Source: Ornithinibacillus californiensis
Lineage (GTDB): Bacteria > Bacillota > Bacilli > Bacillales > Amphibacillaceae
DNA length: 64,000 bases
Assembly (NCBI RefSeq): GCF_001038485.1
Contig: NZ_LDUE01000007.1
Location: forward strand, 1 to 64,000
Direction of reading: 5' to 3'
Shown: one piece after another, positions 43,794 through 52,290 of the stretch
How the letters are laid out: each line of letters opens with the position of its first letter
Numbering within the stretch: the first letter of the stretch is position 1
Made by a program: the position numbers and the translations under genes
The notes under the pieces: generated by a model
The model's database searches: none
What the model was told of the DNA's origin: nothing
What the model saw: only the letters and a program-made list of their open reading frames with translations

Positions 43794-45773
43794 ATGAAAC
43801 AAATTCAAGAAGGCGAACTACTTTGGACGCCAGATAATGACCGAATCGAACAGGCAAATATTAGTACATATATGCAATGGTTAAAAGATAATAAAGGATT
43901 ATCTTTAGAAGACTATTCCTCACTTTGGGAATGGTCTGTTGATGATGTGGAAGCATTTTGGGAATCGATTTGGGAATACTTCGAGATTCAATCCACTGGG
44001 GATTATCATAACGTGCTCTCCTCGTATCAAATGCCTGGCGCTAGGTGGTTTGAAGGGACAAAAGTCAATTACACAGAGCATATTTTCAAGAATTATAAAA
44101 AGGATAAAACAGCAATTATCCATACATCTGAAGTTCGGACAAAGAATAATGAGGTTACTTGGGAAAAGCTTTATCAAGATACGGCTGCACTTCAACAAAC
44201 CTTAAAAGACCTCGGTGTCCAAAAAGGCGACCGAGTAGTTGCCTATATCCCCAATATTTACGAATCGTTAGTAGCTCTATTTGCTACAGCTAGTCTTGGT
44301 GCAATATGGTCTAGCGCTTCCCCTGATTTCGGAAAACAAAGCGTAATAGACCGGTTTAAGCAGATTGAACCTAAGGTCATGATAACGGTGGACGGATATC
44401 GATACGGTGGAAAAGAATTTGACCGAATGGAAGTAGTAAAGGAAATCCAAGCAGAGTTAACAACGCTAGAAGCTACCATTGCAATTCCCTATCTAAATCC
44501 AGATGAAGAATTTACTGGCATAAAGGCTGTACATCTATGGGAAGATGCAGTAATCAATAAGAATCAGGAACTAACTTATGAACGTGTTGATTTTAATGAC
44601 CCCTTATGGATTCTTTTCTCATCAGGAACAACGGGTAAACCGAAGCCAATTGTCCATAGCCAAGGTGGAATTCTATTAGAACACCTGAAAGCATTAACCT
44701 TCCACACGGATTTACATGAGGATGATCGTTTCTTTTGGTTTACTACAACAGGTTGGATGATGTGGAATTATTTAGTCAGCGGATTACTTACGGGAAGTAC
44801 CATCATCTTGTATGATGGCAATCCTGCATATCCTGATAAAAAGATGCTATGGAAGTTTGTTGAAGAGACTAAGATGACCATTTTCGGTACATCAGCAAGC
44901 TATATTACAGCGTGTATGAAGGATGACTTTTCTCCTGGAAAGGAATTTGATCTAAGTCATTTGAAATCCATTAGCTCAACAGGGTCTCCACTACCTCCCG
45001 AGGGTTTTAGATGGTGCTATGACCATGTGAAGGCAGACCTATCCATTGCTTCTATTAGTGGTGGCACAGATGTATGCACCGCATTCATCCTAGGAGTACC
45101 AATACTGCCTGTCTATGCAGGTGAACTTCAATGTAGAGGACTTGGTGCAAAGATTGAAAGCTTTAATGAGCACAGCGAACCTGTGATGGATGAGGTAGGA
45201 GAATTAGTTCTAACGAAGCCGTTCCCTGCTATGCCAATTTACTTTTGGAATGATGAAGATGGCAGTCGAATGCATGATAGTTACTTCGATATGTATCCAG
45301 GGATATGGCGTCACGGTGATTATATTAAAATTACGGAGCGAGGTACCTGTGTGATTTACGGCCGATCGGATGCGACAATTAACCGTGGTGGAATTCGGAT
45401 CGGAACAAGTGAAATCTATCGTGCTGTGGATCAAGTTAAAGAAATTGCTGATAGTTTAATAGTGGATATCCCTTTAGAAAATGGAGATTCCTTTGTTCCA
45501 CTGTTTGTAATTATGAATGAGGGTCAGGAGCTAAACGAAGACATCATTCGTGCAGTCAAACAGCAGATAAGAACACAATGTTCACCAAGACATGTACCAA
45601 CAGAAATCATTCCGGTTCAGGAATTACCGAAAACTTTAAATGGTAAAAAACTGGAGATACCGGTGAAAAAGATACTGATGGGGCAACCGATTGAAAAAGT
45701 AGCAAACAAAGGCTCGTTAAGTAATCCAGAGTCTCTTTATTATTTTGAACAACTTGCTAAAGCGAAACTTTAA
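43794..45773 (+). CDS. Acetoacetate--CoA ligase
   Basis: This 659-residue ANL-superfamily enzyme activates acetoacetate to acetoacetyl-CoA through an adenylate. Motifs: FSSGTTGKPKPIVHSQGG (A3, about residue 277), the ISGGTDVCTAF A5-type segment, ATINRGGIRIGTSEIYRAV (A8) and LPKTLNGKKLEIPVKKIL (A10 catalytic Lys near residue 630). The N-terminal ACAS_N domain (about 40-100) and overall length separate it from acetyl-CoA synthetase. Catabolite control is likely from the cre site in its promoter. It may serve use of acetoacetate or PHB-derived carbon. Confidence 0.93.
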   Translation: MKQIQEGELLWTPDNDRIEQANISTYMQWLKDNKGLSLEDYSSLWEWSVDDVEAFWESIWEYFEIQSTGDYHNVLSSYQMPGARWFEGTKVNYTEHIFKNYKKDKTAIIHTSEVRTKNNEVTWEKLYQDTAALQQTLKDLGVQKGDRVVAYIPNIYESLVALFATASLGAIWSSASPDFGKQSVIDRFKQIEPKVMITVDGYRYGGKEFDRMEVVKEIQAELTTLEATIAIPYLNPDEEFTGIKAVHLWEDAVINKNQELTYERVDFNDPLWILFSSGTTGKPKPIVHSQGGILLEHLKALTFHTDLHEDDRFFWFTTTGWMMWNYLVSGLLTGSTIILYDGNPAYPDKKMLWKFVEETKMTIFGTSASYITACMKDDFSPGKEFDLSHLKSISSTGSPLPPEGFRWCYDHVKADLSIASISGGTDVCTAFILGVPILPVYAGELQCRGLGAKIESFNEHSEPVMDEVGELVLTKPFPAMPIYFWNDEDGSRMHDSYFDMYPGIWRHGDYIKITERGTCVIYGRSDATINRGGIRIGTSEIYRAVDQVKEIADSLIVDIPLENGDSFVPLFVIMNEGQELNEDIIRAVKQQIRTQCSPRHVPTEIIPVQELPKTLNGKKLEIPVKKILMGQPIEKVANKGSLSNPESLYYFEQLAKAKL

Positions 45774-45796
45774 TAATCTACTAGGGAATGAACTTA

Positions 45797-45958
45797 GGAA
45801 CGATGGTCAGTGCATATACCCCGCTCCGGAAATATACTTCGCTTTCCGCGGGCGGCTGGTGAGCCTCCTCGTGCTAACGCACTGCGGGGTCTCACCGATG
45901 CCTTTCCTCCCGCAGGAGTCTACGTATATTTCCGGAGCTGATATGGACTCATCGTTCC
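45797..45958. repeat. Palindromic intergenic element, copy 5
   Basis: Outer arms GGAACGATG (45797-45805) and CATCGTTCC (45950-45958) enclose inner arms GCTCCGGAAATATAC (45823-45837) and GTATATTTCCGGAGC (45924-45938). The centre holds GCGGGCGGCTGGTGAGCC and CGGGGTCTCACCGATG blocks, in the opposite orientation to copy 1. It lies between convergent genes. Confidence 0.87.
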
Positions 45959-46014
45959 TCTCTATGATTAAATGATTTAGTTTTATCCAAACCTCGTTCT
46001 CTTTTTATATCAAA

Positions 46015-47100
46015 TTATAAGGTATTCCCTTTCCCCTGTTTAATGAGTGATGACTTTGCTGTGTAAAGGACTGCTCTTCCTGATCCGGTGCGGAGGCGTA
46101 TTAAATGGTCGCCGTTACCTGTCTTTCCTATCAAATGATGCTTTTCACGTTTCTCTAGGCTCATTGGGAGATTGGTGATTACATCTCCTGAACCAGTCTT
46201 TATATCATAGGAAGTATTAAGCTCAAATTCCTGAAATTCCACATGAATATTGCCACTTCCCGTTTTTAAATCCAAGTTCGCGTTCTCAGATACAGAAATG
46301 TTTATATTCCCAGAATTTGCGTTGCCCTTAACCGATCCTCGAAAATCTCTTATATTAATTTTTCCCGATCCGACCGATGTATTGGTTGTCTCTACCCAGA
46401 AATTTTCGGCAGCAATACCACCTGAATTCGCTCGTACTAAGGCTTCTTTCATGTAGACTTCTTTTAGTGTTATTTTACCAGAACCAGCTTTTACATCTAG
46501 TTCTTCTCCTTTAACACCTGATATTAGCATCACACCTGAGCCAACCTGCCCCTTAATATCTCCATAAGATGAGAACACTTCTGCTTTCCCAGAGTTTGCT
46601 AAAAAGGATAGTTTTTCTGCTTTTATTTCATTCAAATATAGTCTGCCCGATGTTGTATTTGCAGTCAGATGTCCAGCAGTAATGTTGGATAACTTAATGA
46701 CTCCAGAGGTTGCTTTTGCCCAAAGTCTTCCAGTCACAATACTGTCCGCGGTTATTTTCCCAGATGTCGCTGAAATATCCCACGTATCCGCGATATCTAC
46801 CGGAAGCGATAAATTCAACTGACACTTCGGTAAGTTACCCCAAACAAAGGTCACACCTTTTTCTTCTTTGTTCGCCATAATTTTTAAGGTTTCATCCGTT
46901 TGGTCGACTTCTAACTTAGGTCCGCCTTCATAGGACTCAAATGTAATATCAACCCTAGGTAACGAGTGTGTCTTAATTGTTACTTCAGCAATATCAGCTG
47001 AGATAATTAGATCTTTCACCTTCTGAATACTTAATGACTCTTCTTGATAAGTTTTCCTCCTCGAAGTGCCAAACAACCTATTCAGTAAACCAGTCCCCAT
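46015..47100 (-). CDS. DUF4097-family beta-helix-like repeat protein
   Basis: This 361-residue protein consists mainly of about 12 repeats of 18-22 residues with a Gly-Ser-Gly-Lys/Asn turn (ATSGKI, TTSGRL, ANSGKA, GSGVM, AGSGKI, VGSGKI, ANSGNI, TGSGNI, TGSGDV, TGNGDH), which is the DUF4097 adhesin-like beta-solenoid pattern. No signal peptide or membrane segment is seen, so it may be cytosolic. Families of this type neighbour LiaR-like or sigma-factor systems in other Bacillaceae, but no partner gene lies here. ATG at 47100 follows AGGGGGATG. Confidence 0.83.
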   Translation of the reverse strand: MGTGLLNRLFGTSRRKTYQEESLSIQKVKDLIISADIAEVTIKTHSLPRVDITFESYEGGPKLEVDQTDETLKIMANKEEKGVTFVWGNLPKCQLNLSLPVDIADTWDISATSGKITADSIVTGRLWAKATSGVIKLSNITAGHLTANTTSGRLYLNEIKAEKLSFLANSGKAEVFSSYGDIKGQVGSGVMLISGVKGEELDVKAGSGKITLKEVYMKEALVRANSGGIAAENFWVETTNTSVGSGKINIRDFRGSVKGNANSGNINISVSENANLDLKTGSGNIHVEFQEFELNTSYDIKTGSGDVITNLPMSLEKREKHHLIGKTGNGDHLIRLRTGSGRAVLYTAKSSLIKQGKGNTL

Positions 47101-47203
47101 ACTTACATCCCCCTGCATTTTAATAACTTAATTCTAGTTTACAAGATTTCAGCCAGCTAACAACATACCTATGAAGTATTTCCCCTCCGTCTTAGGTCTG
47201 AGA

Positions 47204-47599
47204 TTACGTATCGAGAAATCGATTTCTTTGCTCAGGCGTAGGAAGCATACAGGAATCTCTTTTCCCAAACCACTTATACCGATTCCTCGCAATCCATTTG
47301 TATACGACATCTCTAAGGGGTTTTGGTATAACAATAAAAATGTAACAAAGCTTCCACAGTCCTTTTAACCCTTTACATACTTTAAGTACGGCAGTTGATT
47401 TATCAAATACGTTGTTCCCTTCTAAGTATATAAAGCTATCCAAATCCTCAGGAATTTCATTTTCCTTCTTAAGTCTTTCTCCAGTTGTACTTTGAAGTGA
47501 AGCAAACTTATAAAGCCCATTTGGATCTCTTTTAATAATAAATTGGACACTAGAATTACAGAAATTACATACGCCATCAAATAAGATAATTCTCTCCAT
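47204..47599 (-). CDS. DCC-family thiol-disulfide oxidoreductase (DUF393)
   Basis: This 131-residue protein opens with ERIILFDGVCNFCNSSVQFII, where C11 and C14 form the DGxCxxC motif of the DCC/DUF393 family. The redox role is inferred from the motif and no substrate is known. A terminal helical region with WLxRNRYKWFG-like basic residues follows. ATG at 47599 follows GTGAGGTG. Confidence 0.86.
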   Translation of the reverse strand: MERIILFDGVCNFCNSSVQFIIKRDPNGLYKFASLQSTTGERLKKENEIPEDLDSFIYLEGNNVFDKSTAVLKVCKGLKGLWKLCYIFIVIPKPLRDVVYKWIARNRYKWFGKRDSCMLPTPEQRNRFLDT

Positions 47600-47631
47600 A
47601 ATAGACACCTCACTACGATACATATAGGAAA

Positions 47632-47654
47632 AGCGCTCTTTTGCTAAGAGCGCT
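47632..47654 (-). terminator. Hairpin at the end of panF
   Basis: AGCGCTCTT (47632-47640) pairs with AAGAGCGCT (47646-47654) around TTGCT. Flanking T content is modest. It lies just after the minus-strand panF stop. Confidence 0.55.
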
Positions 47655-47660
47655 GATTGC

Positions 47661-49148
47661 TTAGTAAGTTGGTTTTAATTCATTAGGAATTTTTCCTTTA
47701 GTTAACAGACTCACGATAATATAAGCAAAGAATGATACGACAACCGGCATCACTACTGCATGCATACCAAATGGCTTAAAGACCGTTTGGAACATATCCG
47801 TAAATGCTGGCAATAACTTTGGTAAAAGGTCAGATAACGTATATAACCCTACCCCTATAATGATAGATGCAATAGCACCATATTTGTTCCCGGTCTTCCA
47901 ATAGAGACCTAAAACTACCGGCCATATAAATGCCGCTTCCAGTCCACCAAATGCAAATAGATTTAGCCAAATAATTAAATCTGGCGGATCCAATGCCATA
48001 ATAAATACAATAATTCCTAGAATTGCTGTGATAGCCATACTCATCCTCTTTACAGTCTGTTGCTTAGCATCCGGACGAATATAGTTCATATAGACATCCT
48101 TAATGACTGTAGAGCTGACTAAGATTAATAATGAATCAACTGTCGACATAATTGCTGCCATTGGCGCCGCAAGAACGATACCAGCTAACCAGGCAGGCAT
48201 TGTTTCCAGTGCAATTAATGGCATTACTTTATCTCCCACATCGATTCCAGGGATGATTGGTCTTGCAAATACACCAATTAAATGCATGTTTAACATAATA
48301 AATCCGACAACAATCGTTCCTATGATTAAAGCACGATGCATAGACTTGGCACTCTTATAAGACATGGCGCGTACTGCTATTTGCGGCAATGCAACAACCC
48401 CTACACCAACTAAAATCCAGAAAGAAGATACATATGCAGGTGTTAAATTACCCTCAGCACCAAATGGCGTTATAAGATTAGGATTTTCAGCAGCTAAATC
48501 TGCAATTATATTTGAAATACCACCACCAGCGATAACTGTGGCAATGAGTAGGATTAACGTACCGACGAACATGAAGCTACCCTGAATCGCATCTGTTAAT
48601 GCAACCGCGCGGAATCCTCCGATGGTTACATATACTAGAACTGATACAGCAAATATAAATAATGCCGTTGTATAAGACATTCCCGTTAACGATTCTATTA
48701 ATCTGGCTCCACCAATCCACTGTGCTGCCATGGCAGAGAATAAAAACACAATAATGCTTATCGCAGATAGGATAACTACTACTGATGATTTATATCGTTC
48801 TTTTAAGAAATCTACCATCGTAATCGCCTTATATTTACGGGTTACAATAGCAAACTTCTTCCCTAAAATCATTAAGACAAAATATCCAGTAACAACTTGT
48901 GACATCGCAAGAAGTACCCATCCTAACCCTTGCGTATAAGCCGTTCCAGGTCCTCCAATAAAACTACTCGCACTTCCATATGTAGCAGTCATGGTCATCG
49001 CTAAAACAAACCCACCAAGGCTCCGTTCACCCAAAAAGTACTCTTGCATGAAGGATTTAGAGGATTGCACATACTTACTAGCATATAGACCTACCAAAAA
49101 GATAACGACTAGAAAAATAAATAACGGAATAATTGCAACTAAGTTCAT
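47661..49148 (-). CDS. panF: Sodium/pantothenate symporter
   Basis: This 495-residue integral membrane protein is a sodium:solute symporter (SSS family) with about 13 helices. It matches PanF: LAMTMTATYGSASSFIGGPGTAYTQGLGWVLLAMSQV, the Na-binding-type GGFRAVALTDAIQGSFMF, and the LSLLTKGKIPNELKPTY end. It overlaps the yhdT gene by four bases. Pantothenate uptake would feed coenzyme A synthesis. The cre-like site upstream of yhdT suggests carbon-source control. Assignment rests on similarity and on the YhdT partner. Confidence 0.9.
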   Translation of the reverse strand: MNLVAIIPLFIFLVVIFLVGLYASKYVQSSKSFMQEYFLGERSLGGFVLAMTMTATYGSASSFIGGPGTAYTQGLGWVLLAMSQVVTGYFVLMILGKKFAIVTRKYKAITMVDFLKERYKSSVVVILSAISIIVFLFSAMAAQWIGGARLIESLTGMSYTTALFIFAVSVLVYVTIGGFRAVALTDAIQGSFMFVGTLILLIATVIAGGGISNIIADLAAENPNLITPFGAEGNLTPAYVSSFWILVGVGVVALPQIAVRAMSYKSAKSMHRALIIGTIVVGFIMLNMHLIGVFARPIIPGIDVGDKVMPLIALETMPAWLAGIVLAAPMAAIMSTVDSLLILVSSTVIKDVYMNYIRPDAKQQTVKRMSMAITAILGIIVFIMALDPPDLIIWLNLFAFGGLEAAFIWPVVLGLYWKTGNKYGAIASIIIGVGLYTLSDLLPKLLPAFTDMFQTVFKPFGMHAVVMPVVVSFFAYIIVSLLTKGKIPNELKPTY

Positions 49149-49423
49149 AACTGTTCCTCCCCTTCATCATCTTCAAAGGGAATCTCGACGAAGAATGCCT
49201 TTACTACAATTATCACTAAAACTACCATGACAATAAATCCAAGGACACAGCTATAAAAGAACCAATCTGGCAAGCCAAAAATATAGCTATACTCCTCTGG
49301 ATCCTTACTTCCTAAACCATATGCAAAAGCATACCACCAAATAAAGTTAAAGATTGCTAAACCTATCCCAATTAATGCCTCTCGATTAGCGATTTTATTC
49401 CAGTTCTGTTTATTATCTTGCAA
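49145..49423 (-). CDS. yhdT: YhdT-family membrane protein (PanF partner)
   Basis: This 92-residue protein has two transmembrane helices (about 18-36 and 52-75), with GIGLAIFNFIWWYAFAYGLG between them, typical of YhdT/DUF997. These small proteins precede panF in many genomes and may be needed for symporter assembly. TTG start at 49423 behind a long G run (AAAGGGGGGG) and four-base overlap with panF give one coupled operon. Confidence 0.85.
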   Translation of the reverse strand: MQDNKQNWNKIANREALIGIGLAIFNFIWWYAFAYGLGSKDPEEYSYIFGLPDWFFYSCVLGFIVMVVLVIIVVKAFFVEIPFEDDEGEEQL

Positions 49424-49499
49424 TGTAGTCCCCCCCCTTTAACTATATACACTAAAACTACTTCTACTATATAGTATAAGTATACAAAAAAAATAGACT

Positions 49500-49513
49500 A
49501 AAAAGCGTTTACA
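49500..49513 (-). promoter_or_regulatory. cre-like site upstream of yhdT-panF
   Basis: Read on the minus strand TGTAAACGCTTTTT matches the CcpA consensus TGWAANCGNTNWCA at the first 12 of 14 positions. A TATAAT box lies upstream on the same strand at 49531-49526, so the site is at about the +10 to +25 region, a roadblock position. Confidence 0.5.
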
Positions 49514-49622
49514 TACGTTAGAATCATTATAACACAGCGCCCATTTATTAAAAAAATAAGATAAAATGCAATTTATTTTTATTTTGTACGTCTAATTATA
49601 TGAAACCAGGAGGTGATGTATT

Positions 49623-50162
49623 GTGTCGCATAATGAAATAATATCAGATTGGTTTGAACGCTATGGAAATGATATCTACCACTTTTTAATATACCGAATT
49701 GGCCCTAGTGATGCGGAAGACTTACTGCAGGAAGTCTTTATTAAAGCATTAAAAGGGTTTAATGGATTTAAAGAGACTTCAACACCAAAGACTTGGCTAT
49801 TTAGTATTGCGCGCAATTTAGCCATTGATGAATCAAGAAAGAAAAAGTCCAAAAAGTATGCTGATACTGTTCCACTAGACCCAGCGAATGAACCTAAAAC
49901 AGATACTTCTCCTGAAACAATCCTGGACTTAAATGAAAACACAAAAGCAATATATGAATGCATTCAACAATTAAAACCAAATTATCAAGATGTGATCATC
50001 TTAAGAGGTATAAAAGAACTTTCTGTACAGGAAACTGCCAACATATTGAAATGGAGTGAGAGTAAAGTAAAGTCGACACATCATCGGGCAAAAACTGCAT
50101 TACAAGAAGAGTTAAGGAGGTGTTTCTCTTATGAAGAGACTGAATCTAGAGTCGCTAGATGA
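49623..50162 (+). CDS. ECF-like RNA polymerase sigma factor
   Basis: This 179-residue sigma factor has region 2 (YGNDIYHFLIYRIGPSDAEDLLQEVFIKALKGF, then TWLFSIARNLAIDESRKKKSKK) and region 4 (LKPNYQDVIILRGIKELSVQETANILKWSESKVKSTHHRAKTAL), with no region 1 or 3, so it is an ECF-type regulator. The start is GTG, 7 bases after AGGAGGTG. Its end overlaps the next gene by 32 bases; that partner is probably its anti-sigma or membrane co-sensor. The sequence just upstream (TGAAACCAGG) does not give a recognisable autoregulated ECF promoter. Confidence 0.88.
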   Translation: MSHNEIISDWFERYGNDIYHFLIYRIGPSDAEDLLQEVFIKALKGFNGFKETSTPKTWLFSIARNLAIDESRKKKSKKYADTVPLDPANEPKTDTSPETILDLNENTKAIYECIQQLKPNYQDVIILRGIKELSVQETANILKWSESKVKSTHHRAKTALQEELRRCFSYEETESRVAR

Positions 50163-52197
50163 GAGCTTACGATTGATGCCAAAGCCTAACTTGTCCAAAG
50201 AAAAAGAGACACAGATCAAGAGAACCATCTTAAACACAAGAACACCAAAAACTAGTCCAAAGAAAAAGTTTAATTATAAAGCAATAACTGCATCCATAGG
50301 GGCTTTAGCCGCAGCGCTACTATTTGCAGTATTAGTGTATGGGAATCTAGGTCAAGAACAACCACAACCTACCCAGCTCACCTTTTCCAGTTTTGTAGAT
50401 GAAGATATAACTAAAATTAGCGGGGAAATGAATGAAGATACTTATGTATCTGATGACCGAACCATCATTAATCTATTCTATGAAACAATCGGTGAGATGC
50501 AATTTACCGAAACAGAAGCAACAAATATACAATATAGAGAAGTAATCGAAGTTTATCAGGAAAATGGCAATTCACTAGAAACCTTCCATTTTACTGATTC
50601 CAATGTCGTTATGATTGATGGAAATAAATATGAAATCGAAGCTTCAAAATGGCATGACTTCAAAGAGATTTTCTTTACGGAAGAGTATTTAGTAGTAGAG
50701 GATGTCGAAGAAGAACCAGTAGAGGAACCAGAGGAGCCGGAGAATGTCCAAGAATCACTGGATAACGAGCTCGCTAAAGCACCAAGCGAAAGAAATTGGG
50801 AAACTGTCCTCCACTATATCCAGGAAGGTGCCAATCCTGATAGAGCACTACTTATCGCAGCAAAAGAAAACCTAGACACAATCGTTCCACAGTTATTAAA
50901 AGCCGGAGCAAACCCAAACACAACCAACGGTGATAAGGATACACCACTTACTTTGACAACTAGTACTGAAGTAGCCTCTGTATTAGTAAATAGTGGTGCA
51001 GACTTAGAACATCGAAACGCACGTGACCATAACGCATTAGTAAAAGCAGTGTATGGACACCAAACGGAAATTTTGAAGCTATTACTCGAGGCCGGGGCCG
51101 ATCCGAATACAACGGTGACACCAAACAGTGAGGTCAGTGTCTTATGGATGGCAGGGAAATATAATAATCAGCCAATAGGCGACTTACTCATTCAACATGG
51201 AGCAGAACTGGTTGAAGGGTATGAGTTAGAATCTTGGCTGGTCAGCCAGATCCCTAACCTATCAGAGATGCTCGGAGTAAAGAATAGTTTAAGGTGGGGT
51301 GCCTCTATTGGCAGATTACCAGGCCTTGAAGCAGTTCAAATGCCAGCAGATCCTAGTACCTTCCCTGGACAATTCGGAGAACCATTTGAGTCATTCTCGG
51401 TAGAGGGCGGTACTGCAGATGTATACGGGGACCATATCTTTATCAAACCTGATGGTCAAGACCTCTACACAGCTTATCGTTACGAGCTAAATCCTGGAGA
51501 TAACGTAACGGTTGCTGATATAGAAAGTTCATTAGGAGAGCCTAGCTCCAATCATATGAGTGAAGATAAACGATTCATTTCATATAATCTTGGAAAATAT
51601 GAAATTCGGTTTGCCTATGATGGGACTGTTACCTATCCAAAAGCGGAGACAGATATTGAATATCTCGAACTTATCTACAAGCAACCTGGAGTAGCAGAGC
51701 GTGCAAAGGATGTATTCAACTTACTAGCAGAAAACAATATGAGTGAACTGGCTAGTCTTGTCCATCCTGAAAAAGGATTACTATTTGCACCATTTTTACA
51801 ATTAACGTGGAATCCAATGACAGAAGAAACTGAACCGGTAACGTTTGAAGCAGAAGCTATCCCAGAATTATTACAAGACCAAACCGTATATCATTGGGGT
51901 TATGGTGGCGGAAGTGGATTACCAATTGAAATGACACCACAAGAGTACTTCAATGACTATGTGTACACACAACAAGAACCCGATGCTGTCTATGTTAATC
52001 AACAAAACTTAACAGCACCTGAGTTTTTCACTGAAAATATTAGAGGGATGTTCCCAGATGCCCACATGGTACAGTACGCTTTCCATGAAACAGTACCTGG
52101 TGAGGATCTAAGTTGGGTACATGTAACACTAATATTTGAACCTTATAACAATGAATGGAAACTAGTTGGAATTCTGCATAATGCATGGACACCATGA
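50131..52197 (+). CDS. Membrane protein with extracellular ankyrin repeats, probable anti-sigma partner
   Basis: This 688-residue protein has a short basic cytosolic N-terminus (1-48), one transmembrane segment (about 51-70), then extracellular parts: a beta-rich region, an acidic Glu/Pro stretch (about 205-218), three to four ankyrin repeats (about 225-370, e.g. NWETVLHYIQEGANPDRALLIAAKEN and HNALVKAVYGHQTEILKLLLEAGADPN), a DUF4309-like region (about 400-520) and an uncharacterised C-terminus. No HxxxCxxC zinc anti-sigma motif is seen at the N-terminus. It overlaps the sigma gene by 32 bases and its own AAGGAGGTG lies in the sigma gene. An anti-sigma or sensor role is inferred from context alone. 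Confidence 0.65.
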   Translation: MKRLNLESLDESLRLMPKPNLSKEKETQIKRTILNTRTPKTSPKKKFNYKAITASIGALAAALLFAVLVYGNLGQEQPQPTQLTFSSFVDEDITKISGEMNEDTYVSDDRTIINLFYETIGEMQFTETEATNIQYREVIEVYQENGNSLETFHFTDSNVVMIDGNKYEIEASKWHDFKEIFFTEEYLVVEDVEEEPVEEPEEPENVQESLDNELAKAPSERNWETVLHYIQEGANPDRALLIAAKENLDTIVPQLLKAGANPNTTNGDKDTPLTLTTSTEVASVLVNSGADLEHRNARDHNALVKAVYGHQTEILKLLLEAGADPNTTVTPNSEVSVLWMAGKYNNQPIGDLLIQHGAELVEGYELESWLVSQIPNLSEMLGVKNSLRWGASIGRLPGLEAVQMPADPSTFPGQFGEPFESFSVEGGTADVYGDHIFIKPDGQDLYTAYRYELNPGDNVTVADIESSLGEPSSNHMSEDKRFISYNLGKYEIRFAYDGTVTYPKAETDIEYLELIYKQPGVAERAKDVFNLLAENNMSELASLVHPEKGLLFAPFLQLTWNPMTEETEPVTFEAEAIPELLQDQTVYHWGYGGGSGLPIEMTPQEYFNDYVYTQQEPDAVYVNQQNLTAPEFFTENIRGMFPDAHMVQYAFHETVPGEDLSWVHVTLIFEPYNNEWKLVGILHNAWTP

Positions 52198-52207
52198 TTA
52201 TTAAGGG

Positions 52208-52231
52208 AAGGGTAGCTACAATGCTACCCTT
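52208..52231 (+). terminator. Terminator after the ankyrin gene
   Basis: AAGGGTAGC (52208-52216) pairs with GCTACCCTT (52223-52231) around TACAAT, followed by T-rich sequence. Confidence 0.8.
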
Positions 52232-52249
52232 TCTTGCTTTTTAGAAATA

Positions 52250-52287
52250 AAATAGGGTACCCCCTATCGAAAGGAGATACCCTATTT
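52250..52287 (-). terminator. Terminator of the secreted nuclease gene
   Basis: AAATAGGGTA (52250-52259) pairs with TACCCTATTT (52278-52287). On the minus strand it follows the nuclease stop codon and precedes a T-rich run. Confidence 0.75.
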
Positions 52288-52290
52288 CTA

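Noticed and set aside
46250-46456. Antisense frames inside the DUF4097 gene
   Set aside because: They are shadows created by the repeated Gly-Ser codons of the real gene and have no start signals.
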